Source: Rhea pennata (taxonomy: Eukaryota > Chordata > Aves > Rheiformes > Rheidae). From it: a DNA stretch of 64,000 nucleotides. Each line of letters starts with the position of its first letter. Positions within the stretch are counted from its first letter, which is position 1. The translations under genes and the position numbers were made by a program. Below, piece after piece: positions 35,517 to 43,300 of this stretch. The notes below the pieces were generated by a model, which was not told the origin of the DNA, made no database searches, and worked only from the letters and a program-made list of their open reading frames with translations. Location of the stretch: positions 1,757,501 through 1,821,500 of the forward strand of contig NC_084672.1 in NCBI RefSeq assembly GCF_028389875.1, given 5' to 3'.

Positions 35517-38500
35517 AGGAAAGGAGGACTCGTTTCGTACTTTATTAGCGATTCGTTATCGAGGGCCTCGTTTTCCTCTCGGTGCAGCTGGCGACCACAG
35601 CGATCTCGCTGCCTCTCCCCGCCGCTGCAAGGGCACCGCTGCCCGCGGACCGGGCGCTGCCAGGCGGCTCGCGCGACAGCCCCGCTCCCGAGCGCGACCC
35701 CCACCCCGCCGCTCCGTTCCCGTGTTTTATCGGTCGCGATCCCGAACCCAGGCCGCGGCCGAGCCCGTGGCCGGCGCCTCCGAGCCCCGCCGGCAACGTG
35801 CCGCGCCGATCGCCGTCCGTCCGCTTTACGGACGTGCTGGAGTGCTCGCACCGCAACCCTTTAGCGGGGGATTTAGCAACATCCCGAGCTGGTTTTCAAA
35901 CACCGCGTGCGTAGCACTTCACCAAATTCATCTTTTAGGGGAACGTGTAGAGAAGACTTCACCAAACGTAGCAATTTCTTGGGGAAATCAGGCCTGTCCA
36001 AAGCGCAGTTTTGCACGATAGCAGGGCCTGGTGCCTCCAGGCGAGCTTCGTATTGCTTGAACCAGCAGCAGCTTTTCCGTGGAATCAGCGTTCGGCCCAG
36101 ACACGCTGAGCCTGCCCTTCCTGGGAACGCCGGGGACGATGCCGGGGAGGACGGGCCGGGCCGCGGAGGCGCTCCCCGCGGCCGCTGCCGCGCCGCCCGC
36201 GCCGTTCCCGTGCGCTCCCGCGCGAGCGAGCGCTCCTGCGGCGATCTCTCCTTGCCCGCGTTCGGCTGCACCACTGACCGACCAGCCTCGACCACGGCAG
36301 ACCAGAGACGCAATTTCCTCCCTGGGTTTTCGCTTTGGCTTCATCAAGCCACTGTCTTAAGAGGATGAGCTGCTATCTAGACGGCGTAACTCCATGACTA
36401 ATGCCAATTAATAGATTAAAAAAAAAAAAAAAAAAAGTCAGAGGAGACTGTTCAGCCTAGCGCCAGCCGGGGCGCTTCCCCATGGCACGTCCTCTTCTAA
36501 ACCACAGCTTTCAGAAAAAAAACTCCAGGCATTTTAAAACTGCATCCCCCCAACTAAGGCTCCCCCAGGAGCTGCTCCCAGGGCGCACGAGCCGCCGGCG
36601 GGAGCGGGATGCGCCCCGCGGAGCCGGCCCTGCCTGCGGCAGCCCAGCGACCCCCAGCTCCCCCTCGCCCGCCGCCGCCGCCCCCAGGGCCAAAGCACCC
36701 GGCGGCACCGCGGCCTCGGCACCGAGCGCGACGGAGATCATTTCCCCCGGCTGCTTTTATCCCTCCTGTGACTCACATCCGCGCCTTCGCCCCCCTCTTC
36801 GCTTCCCACTCCCCCAAGCCTTGCATCATCTGCCAACCACCAGGCCCGGCTCCGCGCTCTTCCTGCTCGCTGATAAGAAACAGGGAGTAATCCAGGGCGA
36901 GGAACGGCTCCGCAGCCCGGCACGCCACGGAGCAGCCCCCGCTGCCTGCGCCCCTCCGGCGCCCTCGGCTCGCCCAGCACCGAGCTGCTCGTTTCCAGAG
37001 TTTTGCTTCTCGATCGGAGCGGGAGTCGCAGCGCATTCGATCCCTGCCACCGGCTTCATCGAGCGAGCGCAGCTTCGGACGAAGCGCCCTGCGAGCCAGA
37101 CGAGGGCCGTTGCCCACGGCCCCCGCTCCGTGCCCTGCTGCATTTCCCTTCCCTTCCGCCCAGCTAAGCGCGCCCGGCTCCAGCCGCTCGGCACTTCGGC
37201 CCCAGACCGCGGCCAGGGCGGGCGGCCCGTCCAGCGCCCGGGCTGCCACCTCTGCCCTCCTAAATACACGCATGTCTTCGGGGCGGGAAAGGAAGCTGGA
37301 AATGGGTGCCGGCACGCTTCGCACCTGGGGAAGAAGCACCGTTTGCACCTAGTTTGTGTGAGCTGGTTTGTTTAAGCTTTGTAGCGCACCTCCGCGGCCG
37401 CGGGACTCGGCCTCACTGACCCTTATTGCAGGGCCTGGAGAAACCTCCCCAGGGCAGAGCTCGCAGCTCTGCTGGGGCTGCTCGCGGTGGGAGCCACGAG
37501 CTCCTTCCCCTGGGAGCTCCCGTTTGGGGATGGAGAAGGACCGCGCAGGAAGGAGATGGTTGGCTTCGGCCCCGGGAGAGGTTTCAAGGAGCGCGGGTAG
37601 ATCCCTCAACGCGAACCGTGGGCTCTTCTTGCATTTCAATCCGCTCTCCTCCATCCTATTTATAACCCAACCAAACTCTCCTCTTGTGGGTAGAAAACTC
37701 CCCCCCAAAGGGAGGAGGCGCGGGGACGCGCCGCGCTCGCCCGGCTCCCCTCCGGCGGGAGGCAGCGGGTGGCTCGGCGGCCGGAGAAGCCAGCCCGCGG
37801 CACGCACCGGCAGCGCGTGCCTCCGCCTTCCTGCCGCTCCGACCCTCCGGAGGGCTCCTGGGTTGCACCCGGACGGCCCACGCCGCAGGAAACAGCGTGT
37901 AACGGGGCGCACGGGAGCTTGTCGGCGCTTTAACGAACGCACGCTCTGTGCACGAACCGTGGATCCTTTTCGGTTATACGTTCTTTTTTCTCAACGATTA
38001 TCAGAGGAGTCCTTCACCTTACTACAAAGCACGTTTTCCTTGTGACCTCCAGGCCTTTTCTCAATTTAGCACTGAATAAATCTGCACTCAAAAAACAAAA
38101 CTGTTAACAAGCACTACAAATTAATCAGCCTGGGTTAAACCCAACACTTTAACACCAGTAAATTTGCAGGTTTTTAACCTGATTGACCTTCTGGGTTAGT
38201 CTTTCAATCCCTCTCTCAGCCCCTAGAAGGGCTGAAAGCACTTTTTTTTCTTTTTCTTTTCTTTTTTTTTTTTTTTTTAAATGCACAGATACTGATGCAT
38301 TTGTCCAGCTAGCAGGGGCTTGGCAACAGCACAACGCAGCACAAGATGCACCAGAAATAAATAACAATCAACGCAAAAGCCGGTGGCTGCTCAGCAAAAA
38401 GATCAAACCAGGCAATACGCAAGCTAAGGACCAAGCCGGGGGGAAAGCGCTTCATCCCCAGCACCCCCTTCACCAGGGGACGTGGCCCCAGGGCTCGGGC

Positions 38501-39757
38501 TGGCCCTGCGAGCGGGAGCTCGGTGACGGCCGGCGCAAGAGGCGGCGAGCAGAGCACGGCAGCCGCACCGCGGCCCCGGGATTTCCCTCCCCAGCGTCTC
38601 GCTCCCCGGCTCAGCGAAGGACCACGACGTTCTCGCTGCCGCCGGCTACGCGCTAACTCCACGCCACGCTCCGCACGCGCGGCGATGGGCAGGGGCTTCG
38701 TTCAGCCCCCAGCATCGGGTCGCATCCAGGAAAGTCAAGTCCCTCCATCGGCCAGCGAGTGCTTTGCTGCACCCTCGCTGCACGCAGGCCCCGGCTTGCC
38801 GGAGCTGAGCCCTCGCCCCGGGTTTGCCGGGAAGGGATATCTGCCGCCGGCCCCCCGCGGAAGCGCTCGCAGCGCGTCCCACCGCCCACCCTCGCCGCGC
38901 CAGCCCTGCGCGAGGCGGCCTGCCGCCCCGGAGCGGGATTGCTAGCGGGGTGCGTTGCTGCGCGGCCCCGCTGCACAAGCCTTTACGCGTCTGCACAGCG
39001 GCGAGCTGGGGGCACGAGGCGAGCAGCAGAGTTTGGGCTGAACCTGTTCAGCTCGGGCAGCTCCAACCCCCGCGTCTACAGCGCAGCGCGACCCAGGGCC
39101 CCCAGGACGGCCCTCGCTCCGGGGACGCGCCGGCAGCGGGATCGCTCCGTCCCTGTCCCGCTGCAGGACAGGGCCTGGGGGATCGCAGAGCTGGGCGCCG
39201 CGGGGAGCGGAGATGCGGAGCGGGGCCTAGGAAGCAGCACCGTCCCCCCGGGGCACTGCCAGTGCTGCGGGAAAGCGGAGCCTCCGCTTCGGGCTCTGCG
39301 AGAGACCCAGCGAAGGGTGCGAGGGCCGAAGCGCGGACCCGGAGCGGCTCCCCGGGGGTGGGGGGGGGGGGGGGAGGGCAGCCCCGGCCGGGCGGGCGGG
39401 GGCGCTCCGCGGCCGCGCCGCCGCCCCCGCCTCGCGCAGCATCCGCCGGGCCGAGCCGAGCCGAGCCGAGCCGAGCCGAGCCGAGGGGGGCTCCGGGCAC
39501 CCTCGCTGCCGCCCTGCCCGCGGCTGCGGACGCCCCGGGCCCCGCCGCGCCGCCGCTCAAAGGGTTAAAAATGCAGCAGAGCCGGGAGCTGGCGACGGAG
39601 CCGCTCGGAGATGCGAGAAGCGCCTCGGGGCGGGCGGGGGGGCCACGCAGGAGGCCGCCGAGCCCCGCTCCCCCCGCGGCCGCGGCCCGGCTGAGCCCCG
39701 GCAGCTCGCGGCGCGGCCCGGGCGCGGCAGGCAGGTCCTTACCTTGGTGACAGTCAT
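20350..39757 (-). CDS. CORO2B: CORO2B, coronin-2B (complete, 12 coding exons)
   Basis: Exons in transcript order are 39757-39743, 29231-29031, 23650-23534, 23305-23156, 22771-22607, 22527-22411, 22193-22089, 21773-21677, 21357-21245, 20924-20834, 20757-20618 and 20481-20350. They sum to 1,443 bp, giving 480 residues plus stop, the same length as human coronin-2B. Each junction has GT/AG and keeps the frame. Domain order: coronin N-terminal motif (RSSKFRNVYGK, residues about 12-22), WD-repeat propeller (blade ends VRIWEIP, VLIWNLD, IALWDQ; about 70-345), the conserved coronin extension (RRSETYQEDIYPMTPGTEP, about 359-377), a basic linker, and a C-terminal coiled coil (QQDEIRRLKDELSQKDIR, about 445-475). 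Coronins bind F-actin; coronin-2B is a type II member tied to focal adhesions, vinculin and neuronal actin. CORO2A fits worse: the N-terminus MTVTKMSWRPQYRSS and the blade sequences are 2B-like. Introns 3-11 are short; introns 1 and 2 hold 10.5 and 5.4 kb. Confidence 0.97.
20618..20757 (-). CDS. CORO2B: CORO2B exon 11
   Basis: This encodes the end of a split Asp codon and residues 392-437 (PILMSLKEGYKKTAKIVFK ... PPRTENE), flanked by CCCCAG and GTGAGC. It is the linker between the propeller extension and the coiled coil, with a basic KAPAREKK patch. Confidence 0.96.
20834..20924 (-). CDS. CORO2B: CORO2B exon 10
   Basis: This encodes residues 361-390 (SETYQEDIYPMTPGTEPALT ... GMNR) plus one base, with acceptor TTTTTAG and donor GTAGCG. 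It holds the conserved coronin-family block after the propeller. Confidence 0.95.
21048..21062. repeat. C15 homopolymer in CORO2B intron 9
   Basis: Fifteen C residues lie in the short intron between exons 10 and 9. On the transcript strand this is a G run; it is prone to length error and variation. Confidence 0.9.
21245..21357 (-). CDS. CORO2B: CORO2B exon 9
   Basis: This encodes residues 324-360 (VMPKHGLDVSACEVFRFYKL ... MIVPRR), with acceptor GCCGCAG and donor GTGAGT. It contributes the last propeller blade and the strand after it. Confidence 0.96.
21677..21773 (-). CDS. CORO2B: CORO2B exon 8
   Basis: This encodes residues 291-322 (GDGNIRYYEIGSEKPYLSYL ... PQKGL) plus one base of a Gly codon, with acceptor CCGCAG and donor GTAAGG. 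Confidence 0.96.
22089..22193 (-). CDS. CORO2B: CORO2B exon 7
   Basis: This encodes residues 256-290 (EDLSMPLIEEEIDGLSGLLF ... YLAGK), phase 0 at both ends, with acceptor CGCGCAG and donor GTAGGC. Confidence 0.96.
22411..22527 (-). CDS. CORO2B: CORO2B exon 6
   Basis: This encodes residues 217-255 (EASCKNHRVNRVVFLGSTKR ... IALWDQ), phase 0 at both ends, with acceptor CTTGCAG and donor GTCGGC. It ends a WD blade. Confidence 0.96.
22607..22771 (-). CDS. CORO2B: CORO2B exon 5
   Basis: This encodes residues 162-216 (VLIWNLDIGEPVKMIDCHAD ... GRVLQ), phase 0, with acceptor CCCGCAG and donor GTGAGG. It carries the WD core VLIWNLD and the next blade. Confidence 0.96.
23156..23305 (-). CDS. CORO2B: CORO2B exon 4
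   Basis: This encodes residues 112-161 (VRIWEIPEGGLKRNMTEAVL ... AGYDYK), phase 0, with acceptor CTCCAG and donor GTGAGC. It carries the GHSRRVGLVEWHPT motif common to coronins. Confidence 0.96.
23534..23650 (-). CDS. CORO2B: CORO2B exon 3
   Basis: This encodes residues 73-111 (TGRIEPNYPKVCGHQGNVLD ... SEDTS), phase 0, with acceptor CGCAG and donor GTGAGT. It holds the first WD blade with the GH...D spacing. Confidence 0.96.
24222..24266. repeat. (TA)n microsatellite
   Basis: Alternating TA runs are interrupted by TGTATG, in CORO2B intron 2. Confidence 0.9.
24722..24772. repeat. 17-bp unit repeated three times
   Basis: The unit CCCCGGGGCTCGCCGCA occurs three times head to tail, with one changed base at the end of the third copy. 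Each unit contains the self-complementary CCCCGGGG. Confidence 0.9.
26608..27016. repeat. 65-bp minisatellite, about 6 copies
   Basis: Units begin with GTACAGGTGCATTAACCGTG at 26651, 26716, 26781, 26846, 26911 and 26976, exactly 65 bp apart. A shortened 43-bp first copy starts at 26608 and the last copy is cut after about 40 bp. Each full unit also carries TTCTCTGCAGCCAGG and CTCGGGCGTCCC. Copies differ by only a few bases, so the array is young. It lies in CORO2B intron 2. The open frames across it are repeat artefacts. Confidence 0.95.
27396..27421. repeat. A26 homopolymer
   Basis: About 26 consecutive A residues occur in CORO2B intron 2. No LINE or SINE body is recognisable on its 5' side. 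Confidence 0.9.
27476..27600. promoter_or_regulatory. AT-rich conserved-element candidate in CORO2B intron 2
   Basis: This 125-bp block is far more AT-rich than its surroundings and is full of homeodomain-type TAAT/ATTA cores (CCAATTAATTAGATGG, CTTAATGAGCTAATCAG). It has no repeat structure. Such islands in GC-rich introns are often conserved enhancers, but conservation was not tested. Confidence 0.35.
29031..29231 (-). CDS. CORO2B: CORO2B exon 2
   Basis: This encodes residues 6-72, starting MSWRPQYRSSKFRNVYGK and ending SFLVIPLEQ, phase 0 at both ends, with acceptor CCGGCAG and donor GTAGGC. Its first codon is an ATG, matching the shorter coronin-2B isoform that starts here in mammals. The minisatellite begins about 130 bases upstream. 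Confidence 0.96.
29376..30385. repeat. 34/45-bp GC-rich minisatellite, about 25 units
   Basis: Units begin GGTGCCTCTCGGCCGGGTCG and alternate between a short form of about 34 bp (ending AGCCCCCCGGACAC) and a long form of about 45 bp that adds a CCGGCCGCTCCGG segment. I counted about 25 copies of GTGCCTCT. Copies are highly alike, which indicates recent expansion. The unit has no stop codon in several frames on both strands, which creates open frames of 440-600 codons that are not genes. It lies in CORO2B intron 1 about 130 bp from exon 2. Confidence 0.95.
31300..31680. promoter_or_regulatory. AT-rich conserved-element candidate in CORO2B intron 1
   Basis: About 380 bp of non-repetitive, AT-rich sequence sits within flanks of very high GC. 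It contains TAAT cores and motifs such as TGATACTAACGTGCATTTTAG. An enhancer is a reasonable guess from composition only. Confidence 0.35.
32969..33037 (-). CDS. CORO2B: Candidate in-frame cassette exon of CORO2B
   Basis: The segment has a good acceptor (a pyrimidine tract GCTTTCCCTCTCCGCAG on the minus strand) and a consensus donor GTGAGT. It is 69 bp, phase 0 at both ends, with no stop. It would insert 23 residues, SALAEAMRELRKPSVAGSKP then GSL, between MTVTK and MSWRPQ, giving 503 residues. It also holds an ATG in a fair context (GAGGCCATGA), so it could supply an alternative N-terminus in frame with exon 2. I do not recall this segment from the reference human isoforms, so its use is an inference. 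Confidence 0.55.
35478..35513. repeat. (CTG)12 trinucleotide repeat
   Basis: Twelve uninterrupted CTG units lie on the plus strand in CORO2B intron 1; the CORO2B transcript would carry CAG units. Confidence 0.97.
37960..38240. promoter_or_regulatory. AT-rich palindrome-bearing element candidate
   Basis: In a GC-rich setting this AT-rich block has three short palindromes: GTTAAC (38103-38108), TGGGTT-A-AACCCA (38131-38143) and CAGGTT-TTT-AACCTG (38167-38181). It may be a regulatory element of CORO2B, about 1.6 kb into intron 1. Confidence 0.35.
39451..39485. repeat. (CCGAG)7 pentanucleotide repeat
   Basis: Seven perfect CCGAG units lie about 260 bp downstream of the CORO2B start in transcript direction, inside intron 1. 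A four-copy run of the same unit lies at 40284-40303, upstream of the start. Confidence 0.95.
39743..39757 (-). CDS. CORO2B: CORO2B exon 1 (coding part)
   Basis: ATG at 39757-39755 starts MTVTK and is followed directly by the donor GTAAGG. Five residues then join MSWRPQ in exon 2, as in the long mammalian isoform. The start context is weak (T at -3). The 5' untranslated part extends to higher coordinates through a CpG-rich block. Confidence 0.9.
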
Positions 39758-40310
39758 GCAGGAACGCGGGGAGAAGCGAGCGAGCTCTCCGGAAGGCAGG
39801 AATTGGAAAGGCGGGGGGGGGGGGGGGGAGGAGAAGGGAAAAAAACCTAAAGCAAAAAAAAAAAAAAAAAAAAAAAAAGAAAAACCCGCGAGGCAGCCGA
39901 GCCGCAGGGCTGGGGCGAGCGAGGCCGCCGGCGCGCCCGCAGTCGGCGGCTGCGGGCAGGGCAGGGCAGGGCGGGGAGCCGCCCGCCGCCCCCGCCGCGG
40001 GGCCGCAGCCGGGGCCGCCGGGCCGCAGGCGGGCAGGGCCCCGGGGCGGCGGAGGGAGGGACGGAGCGCGGGGGCAGAGCTGCCGCTCGGCTCCGAGGAG
40101 AAGCGGCCGCGGTTGCTTTTTTGTCGGGCTTTCTTTTTTTTTTTTTTTTTTTTAACTCTTTAAAAGCCGAACTTCCTATTTCCGGGGGCCGCGGCGCGGC
40201 GGGCACCTGCTGCGCTTCCCAGCCCGCTCCCCCTCCTGCGCCAGCGCTTATAAATAAATGCACGGGATAACCGAGCCCTTCCGCCGAGCCGAGCCGAGCC
40301 GAGCCAGGGC
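39758..40310 (-). promoter_or_regulatory. CORO2B: CORO2B 5' untranslated region and CpG-island promoter
   Basis: The stretch upstream of the start codon is CpG-dense and interrupted by a G16 run (39813-39828), an A25 run (39854-39878) and a T20 run (40134-40153). A TATAAATA lies at 40249-40256 on the plus strand, with a weaker TTTATAAG reading on the minus strand. The transcription start cannot be placed from sequence alone. Confidence 0.6.
40284..40303. repeat. (CCGAG)4 pentanucleotide repeat
   Basis: Four CCGAG units lie upstream of the CORO2B start codon, the same motif as the seven-copy run at 39451. Confidence 0.9.
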
Positions 40311-43300
40311 AGCACCGCGAGCCGCGCAGCGGGTTTGATCCAGGCGCGAACGGAGCAAAACAGCAGCCGGTGCCGGCTCCCCCCCCCCCCTTTTTTTTCG
40401 TGCGGCGATCTCCCGGGCCTCGAAGCGAGCAGTTCAGTTCCAGCGTTCAGCGGCTGCGAGCGCGATCGTTTTCTCCTAGGCAAGGCAGCAGGAATAAATG
40501 CTCCTTTCTGAGCAGCAGCCAGGCTGTGCCCGAATAAACCTACCGCCCGCAGCGCTGCGCCCGTGCAGGAGGAAATAAATCGCTTTTCTCTTTTTTTCCC
40601 CCCACTCCAATGTAAATGTCGGGACTGCTGCAGCTTCCCCACATCAGTGAGAAAAGCGGCTGCACTAGCAGCTCTTCCAGTAGCTGCAATATTTTGTGCT
40701 AACTCAGTGAAAAAAATCAGACTTTTTAGCTTAGCCACTATTTAAAAAAAATCATGAAACATCTTATTGTATCTAATAAGTGATTATTTTTTTTCTCCTA
40801 CTGTAGCATGTGACAAGTGGCTTTTTAACTTAGCATCTGGGGAGAGGAGAAGCGACAGCTCACCTGCACGGCACGTGCAACAGCCACCGCGCTCCCGTGA
40901 CTCAGGCAGCCTCGAGCCCCAGAGCAAACACACCTAATTCTGCATGTCCCGGTCAAAACGGACAGAAAAACCCCAAAGGGGAGGCTGTGTCACGTGCCCT
41001 CCGTGGCACAGAGCCCTTGCTCGCGAGGGTTTTGCACCAGCTGTGAAACAGAGGCTTTTTGTCGCTTTTTTAAAGCTCCCCATCATTCAAGCTGAGAGAG
41101 GCAAAATTTGCAAGTAGCATTTTAAGTCTTTGTCCCCTGGGTATGTTCAGGTGAAGACAGCACGACACAAACTCACCACAGAATTATCCAGCCGTCAGAC
41201 TTGATGCAAAATTATTTCATTGCTGCTGCATTAAAAATACTCGAGGCCAAAAAAAAAGAAAGAGAAATGCCCTTCCCCTTAAAGAAAAATACTCTACCAA
41301 TAAACAAAGGATTTCCTTTTTATAAGGAGATTATACAGCCAAGAGTCTGATTGAAGATTACTGAGTTTTATTCTCGTGCCGAGCCTTTCCATAAAATATT
41401 AGTGGATCTGATAACAAGTGCATAGCGAGAGCGCTGTAAAAAATGGCTGTGCGCTGAGGCACCCCTCCAAAGCAGCTCTGCTTGCAAAGGTGAAGCATGT
41501 TCTGCGAGCTGGATGTGAACTGGTGAGGAAGGCTAATGCAGTTAATGTAGAGTTAATTACATTAGCCAGCAGAGCAAGCCACCTCTAATTCCCTAAGCAC
41601 CTCGTGATGACCTCTTTTCAGCAAATACGCCGTTTTTCCCCGTGAGCTGGGTTTCGGAGCAGAAGGCTGGCCGTGGATGGAGGACGCGCTTAAAACCGGG
41701 AGGCGCCTGTGAGCCGACCCAGGCGAGGGCGCGGAGGCCCTAAGGCGCCGAGCGAGGAGAAAACAGCTTCCTGCACCGTTTTGGAGGAACCCTGACGTCC
41801 TTCGTCCCGCGGGAAGGGCCTGGGGCGGGAATGGGGCGAGAGCTTCAAACCAGTGAACGGAGCTGCCAGGCTGCAGGGCCCCTGCGCCCCGGCTCGTGGG
41901 AATGCCAGCGCCTGGAGTGCTCCTCGCACCGGCGGCTGGAGCTGCTGGGGTTAATTAGCGCCAAATTAACTGACTGAAGCAGCCCAGTGCTTTGCCGCTC
42001 GGTGTGGTGAGCCAGGGCAGCTGGCGAAGGTCGGGCAAGGTGGAAAAGGCTTCTGAAAAGCCACTTTTTTCCCCCGAATGCTCTGCCGAGGGCAGACAGG
42101 TGAGGTTTAGCAGCGATGGGAGAGCTGCAGCAGCGATGGACTTGCCGAGCGCAGGGAGACTCCCGGCACGGAGCAGCTGGCGGCCGTGGCAGGCTCCGGC
42201 GTGCCGGTGCCGGGGGCTGCGCTCGCGCGGCGCAGCGCCCGTGCGGGAGCCCCGGTGCTCCGAGCGCCTGGGCTCAGCGCTGGCACCTCGCAGGGGCTGC
42301 CTCGCAGCGTAGAAGGAAACCTTCCCTTAGCCTTGTCCCACAGCGGTTTCAGGAAGGTAGCACAGGCTCTTTGCCTCACTGGTACAGCTCCAAATCGGAG
42401 CCCAAACCCCAGCTGCAAGGCTTTTGGATGACCCAAAAGGATTTTGTTATATTTTGGATCAAAATCAAGCCAGTAATAGATCACAGGGGCTTTGTTACTG
42501 GCTTTTTCCATCAAGATTTGGTGAGGCTCCATTCGAGGCCCGGACTGCGATTGCAGCTCTCCGAGCAGGGAGGCAGCGCTTGCACCGGCTGCAGAGAACT
42601 GCAATCACAGCGCGGCACTCACCTCCCAGCGCCAGGCGCGGCCGGCCCTGGGCACCACGGAGCGCGCCGGCTCCGGGGAAAGGAGCCGCTCGGCACCCGC
42701 GTCCCGCTCCGGCCTCCTCCGGCAGCCGTCGCTGCCGCCCTGGTGCTGGCTCTGGCAGCGTCCACATCCGCACCGGGAAATATATCCGGAGGCGAGATTG
42801 GACCGCGCGGGGAGAACCAGCTGGTGCGCGGTGCCGGCAGCCCCCGCTCGGCGCACGGCCCGTGGGAAGGAGCCGCGGGCGCCCGGGCGGCTCCCTGGAT
42901 GAGCTGTTCCCGCCGGGCTTTTCGGAGAGCCGCCGGGATTGGGTTGCCTGGGGCTCCCTCTCACGGCTGTCTCCGGGCCCTGCTCCTCTCCAGGAGAGGT
43001 TTTCCACCGTGGCGCCCTCGTGGCACCCAGCACCGTCCGCGCGCGGAGGTTCATGCGCCATCCGTGCCGCGGGCACGGGGGCCACGCGTGAGCTCTCGCC
43101 GCCCGGCACCCCGGGCCCAGCAGCGCATCCGGACTCCAGGAATCGCAGGGCCGGGGAAGGAGCAGGAAAGCGCCGGCCGCTCGCCCCGTGTAGCCCAGCT
43201 CTGGCTGCAGCCACGCGACACCCCGCAGAGCCATTAGCAGTGATTAACGACAGTCGTTAGGGAAGCAGCAGCGTGGGGGGCGCTGCCCCCATCCCCGTCC

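Larger units (their letters stand above)
29232..39742 (-). other. CORO2B: CORO2B intron 1
   Basis: This intron is about 10.5 kb and mostly GC-rich. It holds a 1-kb minisatellite (29,376-30,385), AT-rich element candidates (31,300-31,680; 35,140-35,360; 37,960-38,240), a candidate cassette exon (32,969-33,037), a (CTG)12 run (35,478-35,513), an A run near 36,418-36,436 and (CCGAG)7 close to exon 1. The many long open frames on both strands match no family. Confidence 0.75.

Noticed and set aside
40249..40256. TATAAATA as a TATA box for a rightward transcript
   Set aside because: It matches the motif on the plus strand, but no plus-strand exon follows, and the nearest gene runs the other way. 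It is noted only as a possible element.
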